This document shows, piece after piece, positions 33,980 to 45,600 of a DNA stretch of 64,000 nucleotides. The stretch lies in contig OX291547.1 in assembly GCA_946406115.1 (NCBI GenBank), positions 7,817,001 through 7,881,000 of the forward strand, given 5' to 3'. The number at the start of each line of letters is the position of its first letter. Within the stretch, counting starts at the first letter, position 1. A program made the position numbers and the translations under genes. The notes beneath the pieces were generated by a model that saw only the letters and a program-made list of their open reading frames with translations, made no database searches and was not told where the DNA came from. Source of the DNA: Apoda limacodes. Its lineage: Eukaryota; Arthropoda; Insecta; Lepidoptera; Limacodidae.

Positions 33980-34611
33980 TGCGAGCTTCTCCATCATTGT
34001 TTGCAATTCTTGACAATAGACATCTGCCGTCATTGTTGTGTCATTCGGGAAGAAGCTATGATGTACAAGTCTGGAACTGGTCCATCAGACAGTTACCATC
34101 ATCTTCGTATGGGGAATTTTTTTTAGTGCACTGATTGGTGCTGTATCCGGATCCATCCACTGTGACAAACGCTTACATTTGTCGTACAGGATCCACTTTT
34201 CATCGCCGGTAACAATTCGATTTAGAAGTTCCTAGGCTTATGCCGATACAGTAGCGCTGTGCATGCTTCGATGCATAAGTCTCGCTGATGGTCGCTTAGT
34301 TCGGGTGGCACCTACTTATCTAACTTTTTTATCTTTCCGATTTAACGCAAGTGATTCAATGTTGTTTTGACACTAGCTCCAAATCCGGGAGCAAGCTATG
34401 CTGTAGATTAAGTAGGATCCGCTTCCACTATCGCCTTCCATTCGTCTTTGTTGACAATAGTTACCGGCTTAATGCGAGGATCGTTCTTCACCGTGTTTAT
34501 GCAAGTAGTGTCAGGCCCGTACAGAACGTTAATGTTTCATGTTGTTTGCGCAGCGTTATTTCCACGTAAGAACTGATTTTTGAAAATTGTACGAATTTTC
34601 AGTTTATCCAT
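33980..34611 (-). pseudogene. Mariner-family transposase relic (unit 2)
   Basis: Reading down from an ATG at 34611, the minus strand gives MDKLKIRTIF, then after stops and frameshifts IVEADPT, KKLDKWVPPELSDHQRDLC, LLNRIVTGDEKWILYDKCKR near 34180-34220, QWMDPDTAP, and finally RLVHHSFFPNDTTMTADVY. TGDEKW and KLDKWVPxEL are mariner transposase signatures. Several stops and an internal deletion make it non-functional, and no intact terminal repeats were found. It is absent from unit 1. Confidence 0.85.
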
Positions 34612-35044
34612 GGCTATCACAATTTTACATAAACGAAACACTATTTAAGGTTCTTACATTCAAAATAGTAAGGTTCGAGTTCGAACTCCTTTCTGCAATT
34701 TAGTAGTAAACTAGTGACCATCGTGTATCATAATAGGAATAAAAATTCATGGCTATGACACAAACCGTCGGGGCCTGATTCTCGTGCTGATAGAGATAGT
34801 CTCGAATTCGATTTATGTTTCTTTGATTTACTCATGGCTTGTTGATTTACTCATGGCTTGTTAATAGCGGTTACTGTTTTAGTCGATAGATCGAATAGTT
34901 TGAACTGATATGTCGAAAAAATATGGCGGATATCGTTTGCAAATTTCGTATGGAAAGTTATAGGAAACACCCCTTTTTGAAAAAAGGCGGGCACAAAAGG
35001 AGTTTTTTAACGAAAACCCCTTTTTCTTTAGGGCGCAAGAGGGG
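34612..35044. other. Unit-2 spacer
   Basis: No gene. It contains a short duplication of TTGATTTACTCATGGCTTGT (about 34833 and 34848) and an inverted block around AACACCCCTTTTTGAAAAAA / AACCCCTTTTTCTTTAGGG. Unit 3 carries the same sequence with one A fewer in the A-run near 34980. Confidence 0.5.
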
Positions 35045-35145
35045 TTCCAGACACAAATGTTTATCACACAGATGTTTGTCCTGTGCAAGGATCGAACCCA
35101 CGCCCTCGAATCTACAGGCAGTTTCACTTACAACTGAGCCAGTAA
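35045..35145 (-). repeat. tRNA-derived SINE (unit 2)
   Basis: On the minus strand an A-box-like TGGCTCAGTTG is followed 43 nt later by a B-box GGTTCGATCC, then GCACAGGACAAACATCTGTG and TGATAAACATTTGTGTCTGG. This layout fits a tRNA-headed SINE of the lepidopteran type. It is not a functional tRNA gene, because no closed cloverleaf can be drawn around the anticodon arm. Confidence 0.65.
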
Positions 35146-35325
35146 AAATCTAGTTCAGCAATATAAAAAATATTGCACTTTATTTCAAGTTATTTCGTAT
35201 TTATTCAATTATTATCAGATAAATTTATCGTCGTAATTAATTTAATCATCTCACAGAAATGTTCTCAGTCATCCATCGATGGTGTAACACTTATAAATCA
35301 GGGACCTTATTTGTCCAAAAAATGT

Positions 35326-35602
35326 ATTCAAAAATGCGTTTACTAATAGAAAACCAACCGCTGCCTGTGACCTGGGACCTTATTAGGAATGAGAATTCGT
35401 GAGCAAAATGTATGCAAGTATATTCAAGGGTTTCGAGAGGTATGAGGTATGTTAACGATAAGGTATGAAAGTCTGACTTAGATCTCGAAACCCGTGAATG
35501 TACTTGCATACATTTTTCTCTCGAATTAGAGTCCGAATAAATCGAGACTGTTACCAATAAAGCCCTAGGCAGCGGTTTGTTTTCTATTAATAAACGATTT
35601 TT
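35326..35602. repeat. Foldback MITE (unit 2)
   Basis: A long imperfect palindrome. The outer arms are AAAAATGCGTTTACTAATAG...CCAACCGCTGCCT against AGGCAGCGGTTTG...CTATTAATAAACGATTTTT. The inner arms are ATGCAAGTATATTCAAGGGT...TTCGAGA against TCTCGAAACCCGTGAATG...ACTTGCAT. About 275 bp, no coding capacity. It is related to the smaller foldback at 1109-1261. Unit 1 lacks it at the homologous position (near 16875). Confidence 0.75.
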
Positions 35603-36084
35603 TTAACTTCATTTTCTTAACAAAAAAGCTTTTATATATGAAACAGCTGTGCTGTGCTGAATTCAAAAATTTTAGTTGTTTTTAAAATTCAAGATGGTGA
35701 ATCTAATATGCCGTTGATTTTTTGGCAAAAATTTTGATTTCAACTAACTGAGTTCTGTTGGGTTTTCTATATGGAAAATATGAATTTCTAACGAGAAGAA
35801 TCCGGCAAGTAGTGCGATAGCTACTCTTAAAAAAAAAAGGGTAAGCAACATAACTAGTACATATTGAGAACTGGCTGGCTAAGGATAGGGTATTTGCCCC
35901 AGCTAACCCTTGGTATATTCTATGTTCGTCCACATATTGTAATCCGTAAACTACATATTATTAGGTAGTCTGGGTTATAAGAAACAACAACTTTTAAAAG
36001 TGTATATGCATTTAAAACAGGTTACATAAAAACTAAAACACGATTTACACAACCCAATCATATTCCTAACTAATATATACTTGT
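35603..36084. other. Unit-2 upstream spacer
   Basis: No gene. It aligns with 17060-17560 and 18430-18480 of unit 1, where a LINE splits the homology. Nearly identical to unit 3. Confidence 0.6.
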
Positions 36085-36355
36085 GAAGGTATGTTTGTTT
36101 GATAGTTTTTTTATTGCTTAACTTCGCTATGTAGCAACCAATTCAGTTGATTTTTGGTACAAATATTTGAAGAGCTGCACACAGGCTCACGCATTTTGAA
36201 AATTCTGGGTCGAAAGTTCCCGTAGGATTGACTGTACCGAATTCCACGAGGACAAACTATTGCTACAGATGTAGCTCTCTTATCATAAAATCAAAAAGTT
36301 TCCGTAGAAGCCAATGCCGAAAACGGAATTTAGCGTGGGCGGAGCTAGTAGTAGA
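36085..36355 (+). repeat. Helitron-like repeat about 250 bp upstream of the copy 2 promoter
   Basis: GTGAAGGTATGTTTGTTTGA...CTTAACTTCGCTATG...TTTTTGGTACAAATATTTGA...GTTCCCGTAGGATTGACTGT...CCACGAGGACAAACTATTG...GCGTGGGCGGAGCTAGTAG. The text and terminal CTAG-like end recall lepidopteran non-autonomous Helitrons. Present in units 1 and 3 at the same distance class. Confidence 0.45.
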
Positions 36356-36570
36356 AAATAAGCTAGCAGAAATCAATTATTAGGGACAAAAAATAATAAG
36401 AGATTCAAAACAATCTAACATGGTAACAAAATAAATAGGATCAACATTAAAAACATGATAACGTTCGATATTCTAAAGTGGAAATGTACTTGTATACCTA
36501 TTAGGTACCCGTATATTTTTAGGTATACAGGTACCCGTGCGTCATCAGAGTCCGACTCAAAGTGGTCCCA

Positions 36571-36603
36571 ATATAAGCGTCCACATCTGTGCACAGCATC
36601 ACT
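36571..36603 (+). promoter_or_regulatory. TATA box and initiator of copy 2
   Basis: ATATAAG at 36571-36577 lies 30 bp before the A (36601) of GCATCACT. The predicted leader of 43 nt ends at the ATG at 36644. This excludes the longer upstream reading frame that begins near 36455, because that ATG lies before the predicted start of transcription. Confidence 0.7.
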
Positions 36604-36643
36604 CGTGGTCTTGCGGGTGAAGGATACTAACGCTGACTGTAAA

Positions 36644-39600
36644 ATGCGACCGGTTCTTGGTTTGTTGGTGCTGACGTTGGCGCTGGCGACCGCTATGGGA
36701 GCTGCCCGGTGCTTCTCCAGGAAAAACTACCCCACGCCACCCAGGGATGAAAGCATCGTTGATACTTACTTCGGTGTACAGGTAAGCATATATCCTTTAC
36801 AACTTAATACTAATTAAAGCATGTATGCTATCCTATCTTATAAAATACCATGTACAAAATTGATTTTTTGTTATTACACTAAACGAAAAAATCATTTGTG
36901 AGGAAAAAAGTATTGCATCGTTACGTGTTAAACAAAATTAAATTAAAATCATAAATCTGTTTCAATTCGACTGAGGAACGTTGATCATTGAACACGATGC
37001 AGCGAGGTCCATAGATCACAAGCTTTCAACACCGCAAGGAAATAAATGATTATCACAAAACTTATGTTTACACAAACAAGTGGGACACGGATTTCTTTTT
37101 TCGGATTTTAGTTGAAAACTTGCTGACCCGGCGAACGTTGTTTCTCTGGCGCAACTGGCGCACCAGCTATTGTGAAACGGTTGTACTAATTCAGAAACCT
37201 TTCCCGGCGTGTGCACAACAATTTACTGAAATTTCGGTACAATCGGTTTCGGAGTCCGACTCGCACTTGACCCGTTTTTTTTTTAGAAACCTTTCCCCAG
37301 GCTTGTAGACATCATCTTCATATAAATCTTAGTCTAACTATCTTTGACTTGAAATTTGAATGTTTTGTGTAGAATGTAGACGTAAAAACGATTATTTAAC
37401 CAAAAATTGGAAAAAAAAATAAAAATATTTTTTATCTTACCCTAGCATGTGTTCCACGTAATATTAAACGTTAATTAAATGATGCACTGTAGAGTGTAAT
37501 TTTACACACACACAGTATTTAGTTTAATACTGAACTGATTAAAAAAGCTTTGCAAGTAACCTTAACTTTTACTCTCACTTTTTTTTTAAGCACCCGAATA
37601 TCTTATTTGAAAAAATATAATTAAAAATTGAATTTGATGTTTTGTTCATATAAACCTACCGGAAGATTTTTCTTATTGATAGTGAAAACTGTGGCGCATT
37701 TTTGAATAAGTAAATGGACAAACAGTAATACACAAAAAGCAAATTAGTTTTAAAATCTTATATTTACTTTTTATCCCGATAGGCAGTCGTAGTTTATTTC
37801 TAAAGTAGTATAAGTATACATTAAAAATATTAAACTTGGTTAAGATTTACAAGTCTAAATAAAAAATTAAATATAAAAAAATAACAGGTTTAAGTGCGAG
37901 TTAAAATCCTGTAACGAGGGTTTCGTACTCGATAGAAATTTTGAAAGTTATTTTTTTATAGTTTAGGTAACTTAAACCATTAAATCTGTAAGATTTTTTT
38001 TAATTTTTTTTATTACCAGGTCAAGGATCCTTACCGATCACTAGAAGACATCAATGCACCCAACACCAAGCGGTTCATGGAAGAAGAGAACAAAATAACG
38101 CGTAACTACCTGGACTCCAATCCTGTAAAGAGAGAAATCAAAGATCGTCTCACCGAGACCTTCAACTACGCCAAATACACGACCCCTGAAAAGAAAGGCA
38201 ACAAATACTTCTACTTCAAAAACACAGGGCTTCAGAATCAAGGGTAACTTCTTCGTAAATACTTTTCATGTCTCGATATCCACTATGGTGTGATAAACAC
38301 ACCATATTGGATTTTATAGCATATTTCATCATATATTCTTTGGGATTAAATATAATTTTTAAAATCGATGACGAATGCAAATGGAAAAGCAATTATTGCG
38401 TTCTATGATATTACTGTTTATATGTATTATTTGCGTGAATAGTTGTAAAAAGAAGATTTGTGTTGATTGTAAGAATTTAATTTAACTTTATATTATAGTG
38501 CTCTGTACGTGCAAGAAAGCCTCGACAGACAAGCCCGTCTGGTCTTTGATCCCAACACCCTATCTAAAGATGACAGCCTCTCCGTCGTGGACCACTCGAT
38601 CTCTGAAGATGGCGCTACTTTGGCCTATGGTGTCTTAACCAAGGGCTCTGACTGGATGACCATCCGTTTTAGGGACATCGAAACAGGTAATGCTTTGAAT
38701 AAAATGTCGATTCATTATTTACTTTAAAAAACTCATGTGTGCAGTACTCACTCAGAGAAACTAAAATATATTGACAGAATCCTACAAAGTTCCTTACTAT
38801 TCCATTCCACATTTAAAAATCGATTTCAAAATTGAATATAAAATAATAATTATTCACTTTGAAATTTAAACTGCTTGAATTAAACACCTCCTCATCTTTT
38901 AAACCTAAAGTTCTGAAATTGTGTACAAAGTACTTTATCAGGTACTTTATTATTCCTACTGATTCAAATTACACAGGTACATTCTTTTCCTTTATAGGCA
39001 AGGACTACCCAGATGTTTTGGAATACGTGAAATTCACCAAAATGGCATGGATGAAGGACAACAAAGGATTATTCTACAGTGTAAGAGCAATACCTTTAAA
39101 TATTCTCATATCTTTATGTAACCGTATCGAGAATATATTACAGCATTACTCGGAATATGTTTTTCAAAAATAAATCATTATAATTTAAATTTGTAATTGC
39201 AATCGAATTACTTTTATTTAATTTGGTTAACTTATTCTGCAGAGGTACCCACAACCGAGCAGCAAGGTAGCAGCTACCAAAACGCTGAGCAACGAAAAGC
39301 TTTACTTCCATCGTCTGAACACTCCTCAGAAGCAGGACGTATTGATTTTCGAATACCCTGAACAGCCTCTCATGAAAATGTAAGTCGTGATAATATTGTT
39401 TATGAAAGTTACACGTTACGAATTTTACCGCCAGCAATATAGGTTGTATGTTTATTGTTGTAGCACAAATAGTAAAAATATAAAAACAGTCGACAAAGTG
39501 TTCTACTACTGTATCGCAGAGTTTGTATATACAATAATAATCTTTTAGCAGTAGCTAGTAAAAAGTTCCTAAATTACGTCAGTGAAAATAATTTCGTTCC

Positions 39601-42600
39601 AAGAAGATTACCAATGATTTACATTACTTAACACACAACACAAAAATATAATATAATACTAACGATGCGTTGTAGCAATGTAGGCTAAAATCATTTTCAA
39701 ATCAGATGGCTTTAAACTGCTTGAATTGAAGCCCAATTTTATTTTTATTATAGCCGAAATTATTCATAGGTAGTAAACATTGAATTATAATCCTTACAGA
39801 CCGCTGCTGTAACGTACTCGGTTGTAATGTTAAGGCAGTCCTTACAGATCGCGGCTGTAACGTACTCGGTTGTAATGTATTATTAAATTTCAGCTTAGCA
39901 ACAGTGTCAGATGACGGCAAGTACCTCATCGTGTATGTAGCACAAGGAAAGTTATACAATATGGTGTACTACGTCGACCTTAGTGCATACAACTACCAGA
40001 TTAAAGAAAAGATGCAGTTCACACCACTTATTTCCAAGTTGGATGCCATTTACCAGGTGAATACTGAAATAATGTATTAAAATGTTAATATCACTTATTA
40101 TGTGCATCGAATTCAAGGCATCTTTCGAGCACATAGATCTTCATTAAATCGGTGAAGATATACGTATATACAAGATATACGTATATACAAGATATACGTA
40201 TATACAAGATATACGTATATACAAGATATACGTATATACAAGATATACGTATATACAAGATATACGTATATACTAGTTGAAATTCAAAATATACGAAAAT
40301 TCTGTCTAAAATTTGAAACATCGACCAATTCATGTGGGAGATTACCTTTTTTGGATTGTTTTTTGTATCTATTTGCTTCAAAAATATTGATTACATTCGA
40401 ATATAGTACTGACATTGTAGTGAAGTAGTATACCCACCCCGTGAGCGTAGTTAAGATAGACTATTTAGACTTTCCTAAATACAATTTATTAATGTTTATT
40501 TATTTGATTTAGCAAAAATTTAAATTAGATTTTTCTGAAGCCTTTGCAATTGAATTAAAAGTCTACAATCGCACGACGACCTAAGTATAAGAAATAAAAT
40601 GTTTTTTTTAAAACCGCTACATACATAATTCTAATCTACGCGAAGTAGCGAAAAAAAACAAGTACACGATATCATAACTATGTTTTTACTATTTCTTTCA
40701 GTACATCTCGAACGATGACACAGTGTTCACTTTCCGTACCAACAAGAACGCCCCTAACTTCAAACTTGTAAAAATCGATATTCTACAAGACCAACAATGG
40801 GAAGACCTTGTCGCTGTAAGTATTAAATAACAACTTTAAAATCAGACAACTATGATCCAAAGCTGAAAAGGAACAAATTTTAATTAATTTAATGTACAAC
40901 ATCAGTCAAATAAAAAAAAAACCCATATATCGGTATTGAAAACATATCATGTGTGTTCTTCGATTATTGTTTTCAAAACTTACTTTGATCTTATTCTTCA
41001 TTTTTTTAACAAAAGCATGTCTGTTCTGACACAGGAACATGAGAAAGATGTCCTCGACTTCGCATATGTCGTCGATGAAGACAAACTGATGGTCCATTAT
41101 ATCAGAGACGTTAAGGTAATTATTTGGAAAATAGTTATAATTCTATGATTAATTTCTCTATTATTGACAGCCGTTGTGGGTTTGACCTGCATGCTGAACA
41201 AGAGGTGTGTATTTGATTTCCACACTCCTATACGAAGAATTTATATTGGACTTTGTCCTAGTTCTGAGTATTTATATATATATATATATATATATTTACA
41301 AAAAAGTAGGTATGTATTCGTATTTTTCTTGTATCCGTTGTCATATGTATGTAATTGGTATTTAAATGACAAGACTTACTTAGTTTGGAATCAAGTGGCG
41401 CTGAGCGATTTGTACTTAGCTGCAAATCTACATATGGTTTCGTATTGATCGAATAATTGCAAAAATATATGTATGACAATAATTAAGTTTTTATAATTTT
41501 TAACGTTGAACTTTCTTATTTGTACTAGAGGAGACGCTAATCTGTGACGTAACAAATAAACAAATGTACGTCACAGATGAAATACCAGTTACTTACTACG
41601 TCAAGTGACATACGGAGCAAAGCCTATCCCAGCCATGCTATATGAGTAGATATAGTTCAATGTCACTATCCTTACTTGTATAGATAAATTCTTGGACTGC
41701 CCCCTGATGGTTTATCATGTCCTTTACAGAGCGTTTTGCAGCTGCGCAGCCTCTGTTCTGGAGAACTGATTCAAGAATTCGACATGGAAGTCGGCACCGT
41801 TAAAGGATTCTTTGGTTCAAGGAAGCAGAGCGAAGTATTCTTCAAATTCTCGACATTCTTCGTACCAGAAACGATCTACTACATCGACTTCAAGATCACG
41901 CCATACCAGCCAAAGGTAAGAAAACATTTCATAACATAATATACCTGTTTTAAAATAACCAGGGTAGCGGTAATATGTTATGTTGTTTGGAAAAATCTTG
42001 TTTACGACGTGTGGATCATATGACCAGACAGGTTTTAGCCATTAAGGAAGGCAAAAGAGGCAGGAGCTAACCACTGAACACCAGACGGACGCGAACTATC
42101 CACAATGATATTATGGCCTTTGGGTTTAATGAGACAAAATCGCCAAGAAGAGCGCAACCACCAATCAGATTGCGTGATTTCACACCTTTACTACCAATTT
42201 ATCTAAGTGTGTAAATAAAACAAGAAATAACTCATTTTGTATCTGAATAATTGATTGAAAATATAAATACATGAACACTAGCGACGTTCCGCTGTCTTTA
42301 CAAATAAGTATAGCTGAAAAAAATAAATAAAAAAAAAACCGAATTCGAATGATCAACTTACAAGACTTGATGCTATAACACCTTACTATCTGGAATCAAA
42401 CTAGGTTATGAAAGCCATTTAAATAAAAATTCTAGGTAATTAAATCTAAGAGCGTTTCTTATTGGCGTACTTTTACAGGTTTTCCTGAGGAGCGAAGTCA
42501 GAGGTTTTGACTCATCCTTGTTCGAAGTCAAGCAAGTCTTCTATCCCAGCAAGGACGGCACCAGCATTCCCATGTACATCCTTTATAAAAAGGTATGTAT

Positions 42601-45600
42601 AATAACTCAATTATTTCACCAAAAGTTGCTCACAAACACTAAAACATCAAAATAATAGATAGTACATAAATGGGACAGCGTTAAAGTTAATTTGTAAAGT
42701 TGTAGTTAAGTTTCAAGCAGTAAATGTAATATTATCCGTATTTGCAATATTTAAAGAGAGAGAATATTTGCAGAATATCATCTTTACACCAACTAAATGT
42801 AATATATTTCATTGACTAACTAAACTAAATAATAAAACAAATAGTAACACAACTCGTTAATTTTATTTTCTAGAAAGCGTTATTGCTCCCAAGCACCGTT
42901 TGAAGTTATGTTGACGCTTTTATTTCAGTATAACTATTGTATTTATACATAGAGTATTTCAAAGAGTATGTTACAGCAATAAAAAATAAAGGACACGCCA
43001 CAGATCTGCCACAGATTAGAGCGAACACAAAATATCAACAAAATCACAAGGCAAAATGACGTATCTAAAGAGTAAACTTTCTGAGTATCGACTGGAGCGA
43101 TATTACGTGCAACAAACTTTTTTAATTTATAATAATACAGTCGCCATATTGAAATAGCTTGAACTTACAACAACATTAGCGACCAAACACTCAAGGTCAG
43201 GAGATCAGAAAATCTAGTTGCACTATATCTATTTATTTGACAGCAGTCAATGTAGCTATATCTACACACCACACACAATAGAACAATTTAAAGCAGAATA
43301 ATGAGAGTCGATCAATCTTGGTGGTATCCTTGTAAGTTGTTAGTACCTAGGTATATCGTACTTACTAATTGTTTTTGGTATTCAGGATTTAGTTCGCGAC
43401 AGCTCCAACCCAGTGCTGTTAACCAGCTTCGGAGGATTCGGAAAGAGCATTGAGCCTAGATTTGATCTCTTCCAACTTTTCTTCATGCAAAACTTCAACG
43501 GGATGGTCGCAATCCCCAGCATTCGTGGTGGAGGGTAAGATTCTTGTCAACTTTCTTATACCACCATGGTGGCAAAGAAGCATACAACCAGTATGATGCT
43601 AAGCGGTTTCCGTAACCTTTATATTTTGTATAATGACAATAAAAACTGGCATTATAAATATGCATCTTACTTAAGTATCGCCTATGCAGAATTCAGTTTT
43701 CACTGAGGAATTTTTTTGATTAACTGTGATAAAATAAGAATACGTTATTTAACCGAGTACAAAGTGACCCTTTTTTTAATACTGAATGTTCTTTTACTTA
43801 ATTTTCGCGATCTAACCTATAACCTAGCCTTAATTAAAAGATCAAAATCCGTTTTAAACTACAAAGTTATGCGAGTACACGTTATTTATAACAGAATAAA
43901 ACGAATTTCAAAAACCTGTACCTATTTTTGATGTGTAACTAAATTAGTCAATAAATACGTATAATTCCAGAGAGTACGGCATGAAATGGTACGAAGCTGG
44001 GCGTTTGCTCAACAAACAGAATTCGTTCGATGATTTCCAAGCAGCTGCCGAGTACTTGATAAACGAGAAGTACACCCGCCCCGACCTGATCACCATTGAA
44101 GGCAAGTTCAACGGTGGACTCTTAGTTGCTGCCAGCATGAACCAACGACCTGAACTCTTCGGAGCCGTCATTATGCGAACGGGGTATGTTGTTGATTTGG
44201 TTCTTTATACTATTAAGTTACAGTACCTACTTAGTTTTTGCGGATGCGGATATAGTGTAAGTTGTAACAAGAAATCTTCGCGCTTATATTATATGTTAAT
44301 ATTTTTAACGGCATTGCTGTTGAGTAAATACAATTCACAATTTTTTTTTATTTACAAACTCAAATTTTGATTAATAAGTAATTTATTCAAGTAATTCTAA
44401 CTGAGATCAAGTGTTTCAATAAAAACTTAAAATCCGCATTTACATTTACTATTGTGAGCCTTGAAATATTCGCATCCGCAGATTATCGTCCACAAAAAAT
44501 TGGTTACAGTTATTCCTGTGAGATATTTTGAATTTTCCGGGATAAAAAGTAGTCTATTCCCGTCTCCAATCTGAAAAACCTCTGTTCTGAAAAATCATCT
44601 CATTTGGTTGCTCAATAGCGACAATAAATATTAAAAAACAAACAAAGAAACTTTTACAAATATTTGAGAGGACAATCCTATTTTGATTGACGTCAAAATT
44701 CACTAATTTTCAAAATAGCGATCCCTGACTAAAGCTCACAAGAAAATTTTTAGACTATTTATTAGTCAAGTAAATTAATGGTGACTCTACAATGGTTTCA
44801 AAATTTTTATACAGTGAACATACCAAGAACACGTAACTACGTGCAGCCTATTCCACTTCCACACTGAGCTCCTCGCGCTGCTCATTGCTGGGCTCCTCGC
44901 GCTCCCACGATGTCCGCACACTGCTCTACTCGCGCAATTAATCGCGACTCTCCTTACTAGGTCTTGAAACTCGCGCCCAAAAACCAAAAAAACAGGAAGC
45001 GGTAGGCATTATGAGGCGGCATGACGAGTAACGTGGTCACACTACGTCTCTACCTCCTTTCCTGCCTACTTTCCCATACCACTCGACGAGTGTGTGGCAG
45101 GGCCACTATAGTTTATAAGTGTTGCCTGAAAACTGTTTTCTACCTGTTCTTCTACAAACATTTATCTAACCTGTTATAATTTTATTGTAAACAGAGTCCT
45201 GGACATGTTGAGGTACCAGAAGTTCGGCGCGGACGCCGAATTGGCCCTCGAGTACGGAACTTCGGAGGACAAAACCCAGTTCTTCAACCTCCTGAAATAC
45301 TCACCTCTTCATAACATCAAACCACCTAAAGACCGTAAGTAAAACTAAATGTTTTTTTATATTTTATGGTAAGAGTTGTGTTATTAAGTGTTTACTATAT
45401 CAGGTATATTATGGGCATATGGTGTGGAGCTGGCAACAGTGGCATATTATTGGCATATTATAGAACTGGCAAGAGGTTATATACCTCTATTATTGGCATA
45501 TTATAGAACTAGCAAGAAGGGTATAACATTAGATATACAAGAACTGCTAAGAGGCATATATAAGAACTGGCAACTGAGGTATACTTTTGGCATATATAAG

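Noticed and set aside
35045..35145. Possible functional tRNA gene on the minus strand
   Set aside because: A-box and B-box are present but no complete cloverleaf with an anticodon stem forms, and the 3' continuation matches a SINE body.
36455..36817. A 120-codon frame that extends exon 1 of copy 2 upstream (also 53371-53733 for copy 3)
   Set aside because: Its ATG lies before the TATA box and initiator, the added residues show no signal or domain, and the extension is not open in copy 1. The ATG at 36644 gives a proper signal peptide.
40155..40272. Regular short repeats that could suggest a CRISPR array
   Set aside because: The units are contiguous with no spacers, sit in a eukaryotic intron and vary by whole units like a minisatellite.
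40091..40381. A 96-codon minus-strand frame with Tyr/Ile repeats, and its partner on copy 3
   Set aside because: It is a translation of the 17-bp minisatellite with no coding support.
43981..44370. A 129-codon frame starting at the Met in exon 12 (also 60863-61252)
   Set aside because: It reads through a good GTATGT donor into intron 12. The spliced frame continues the S9A domain in exon 13, and the intronic residues have no family resemblance.
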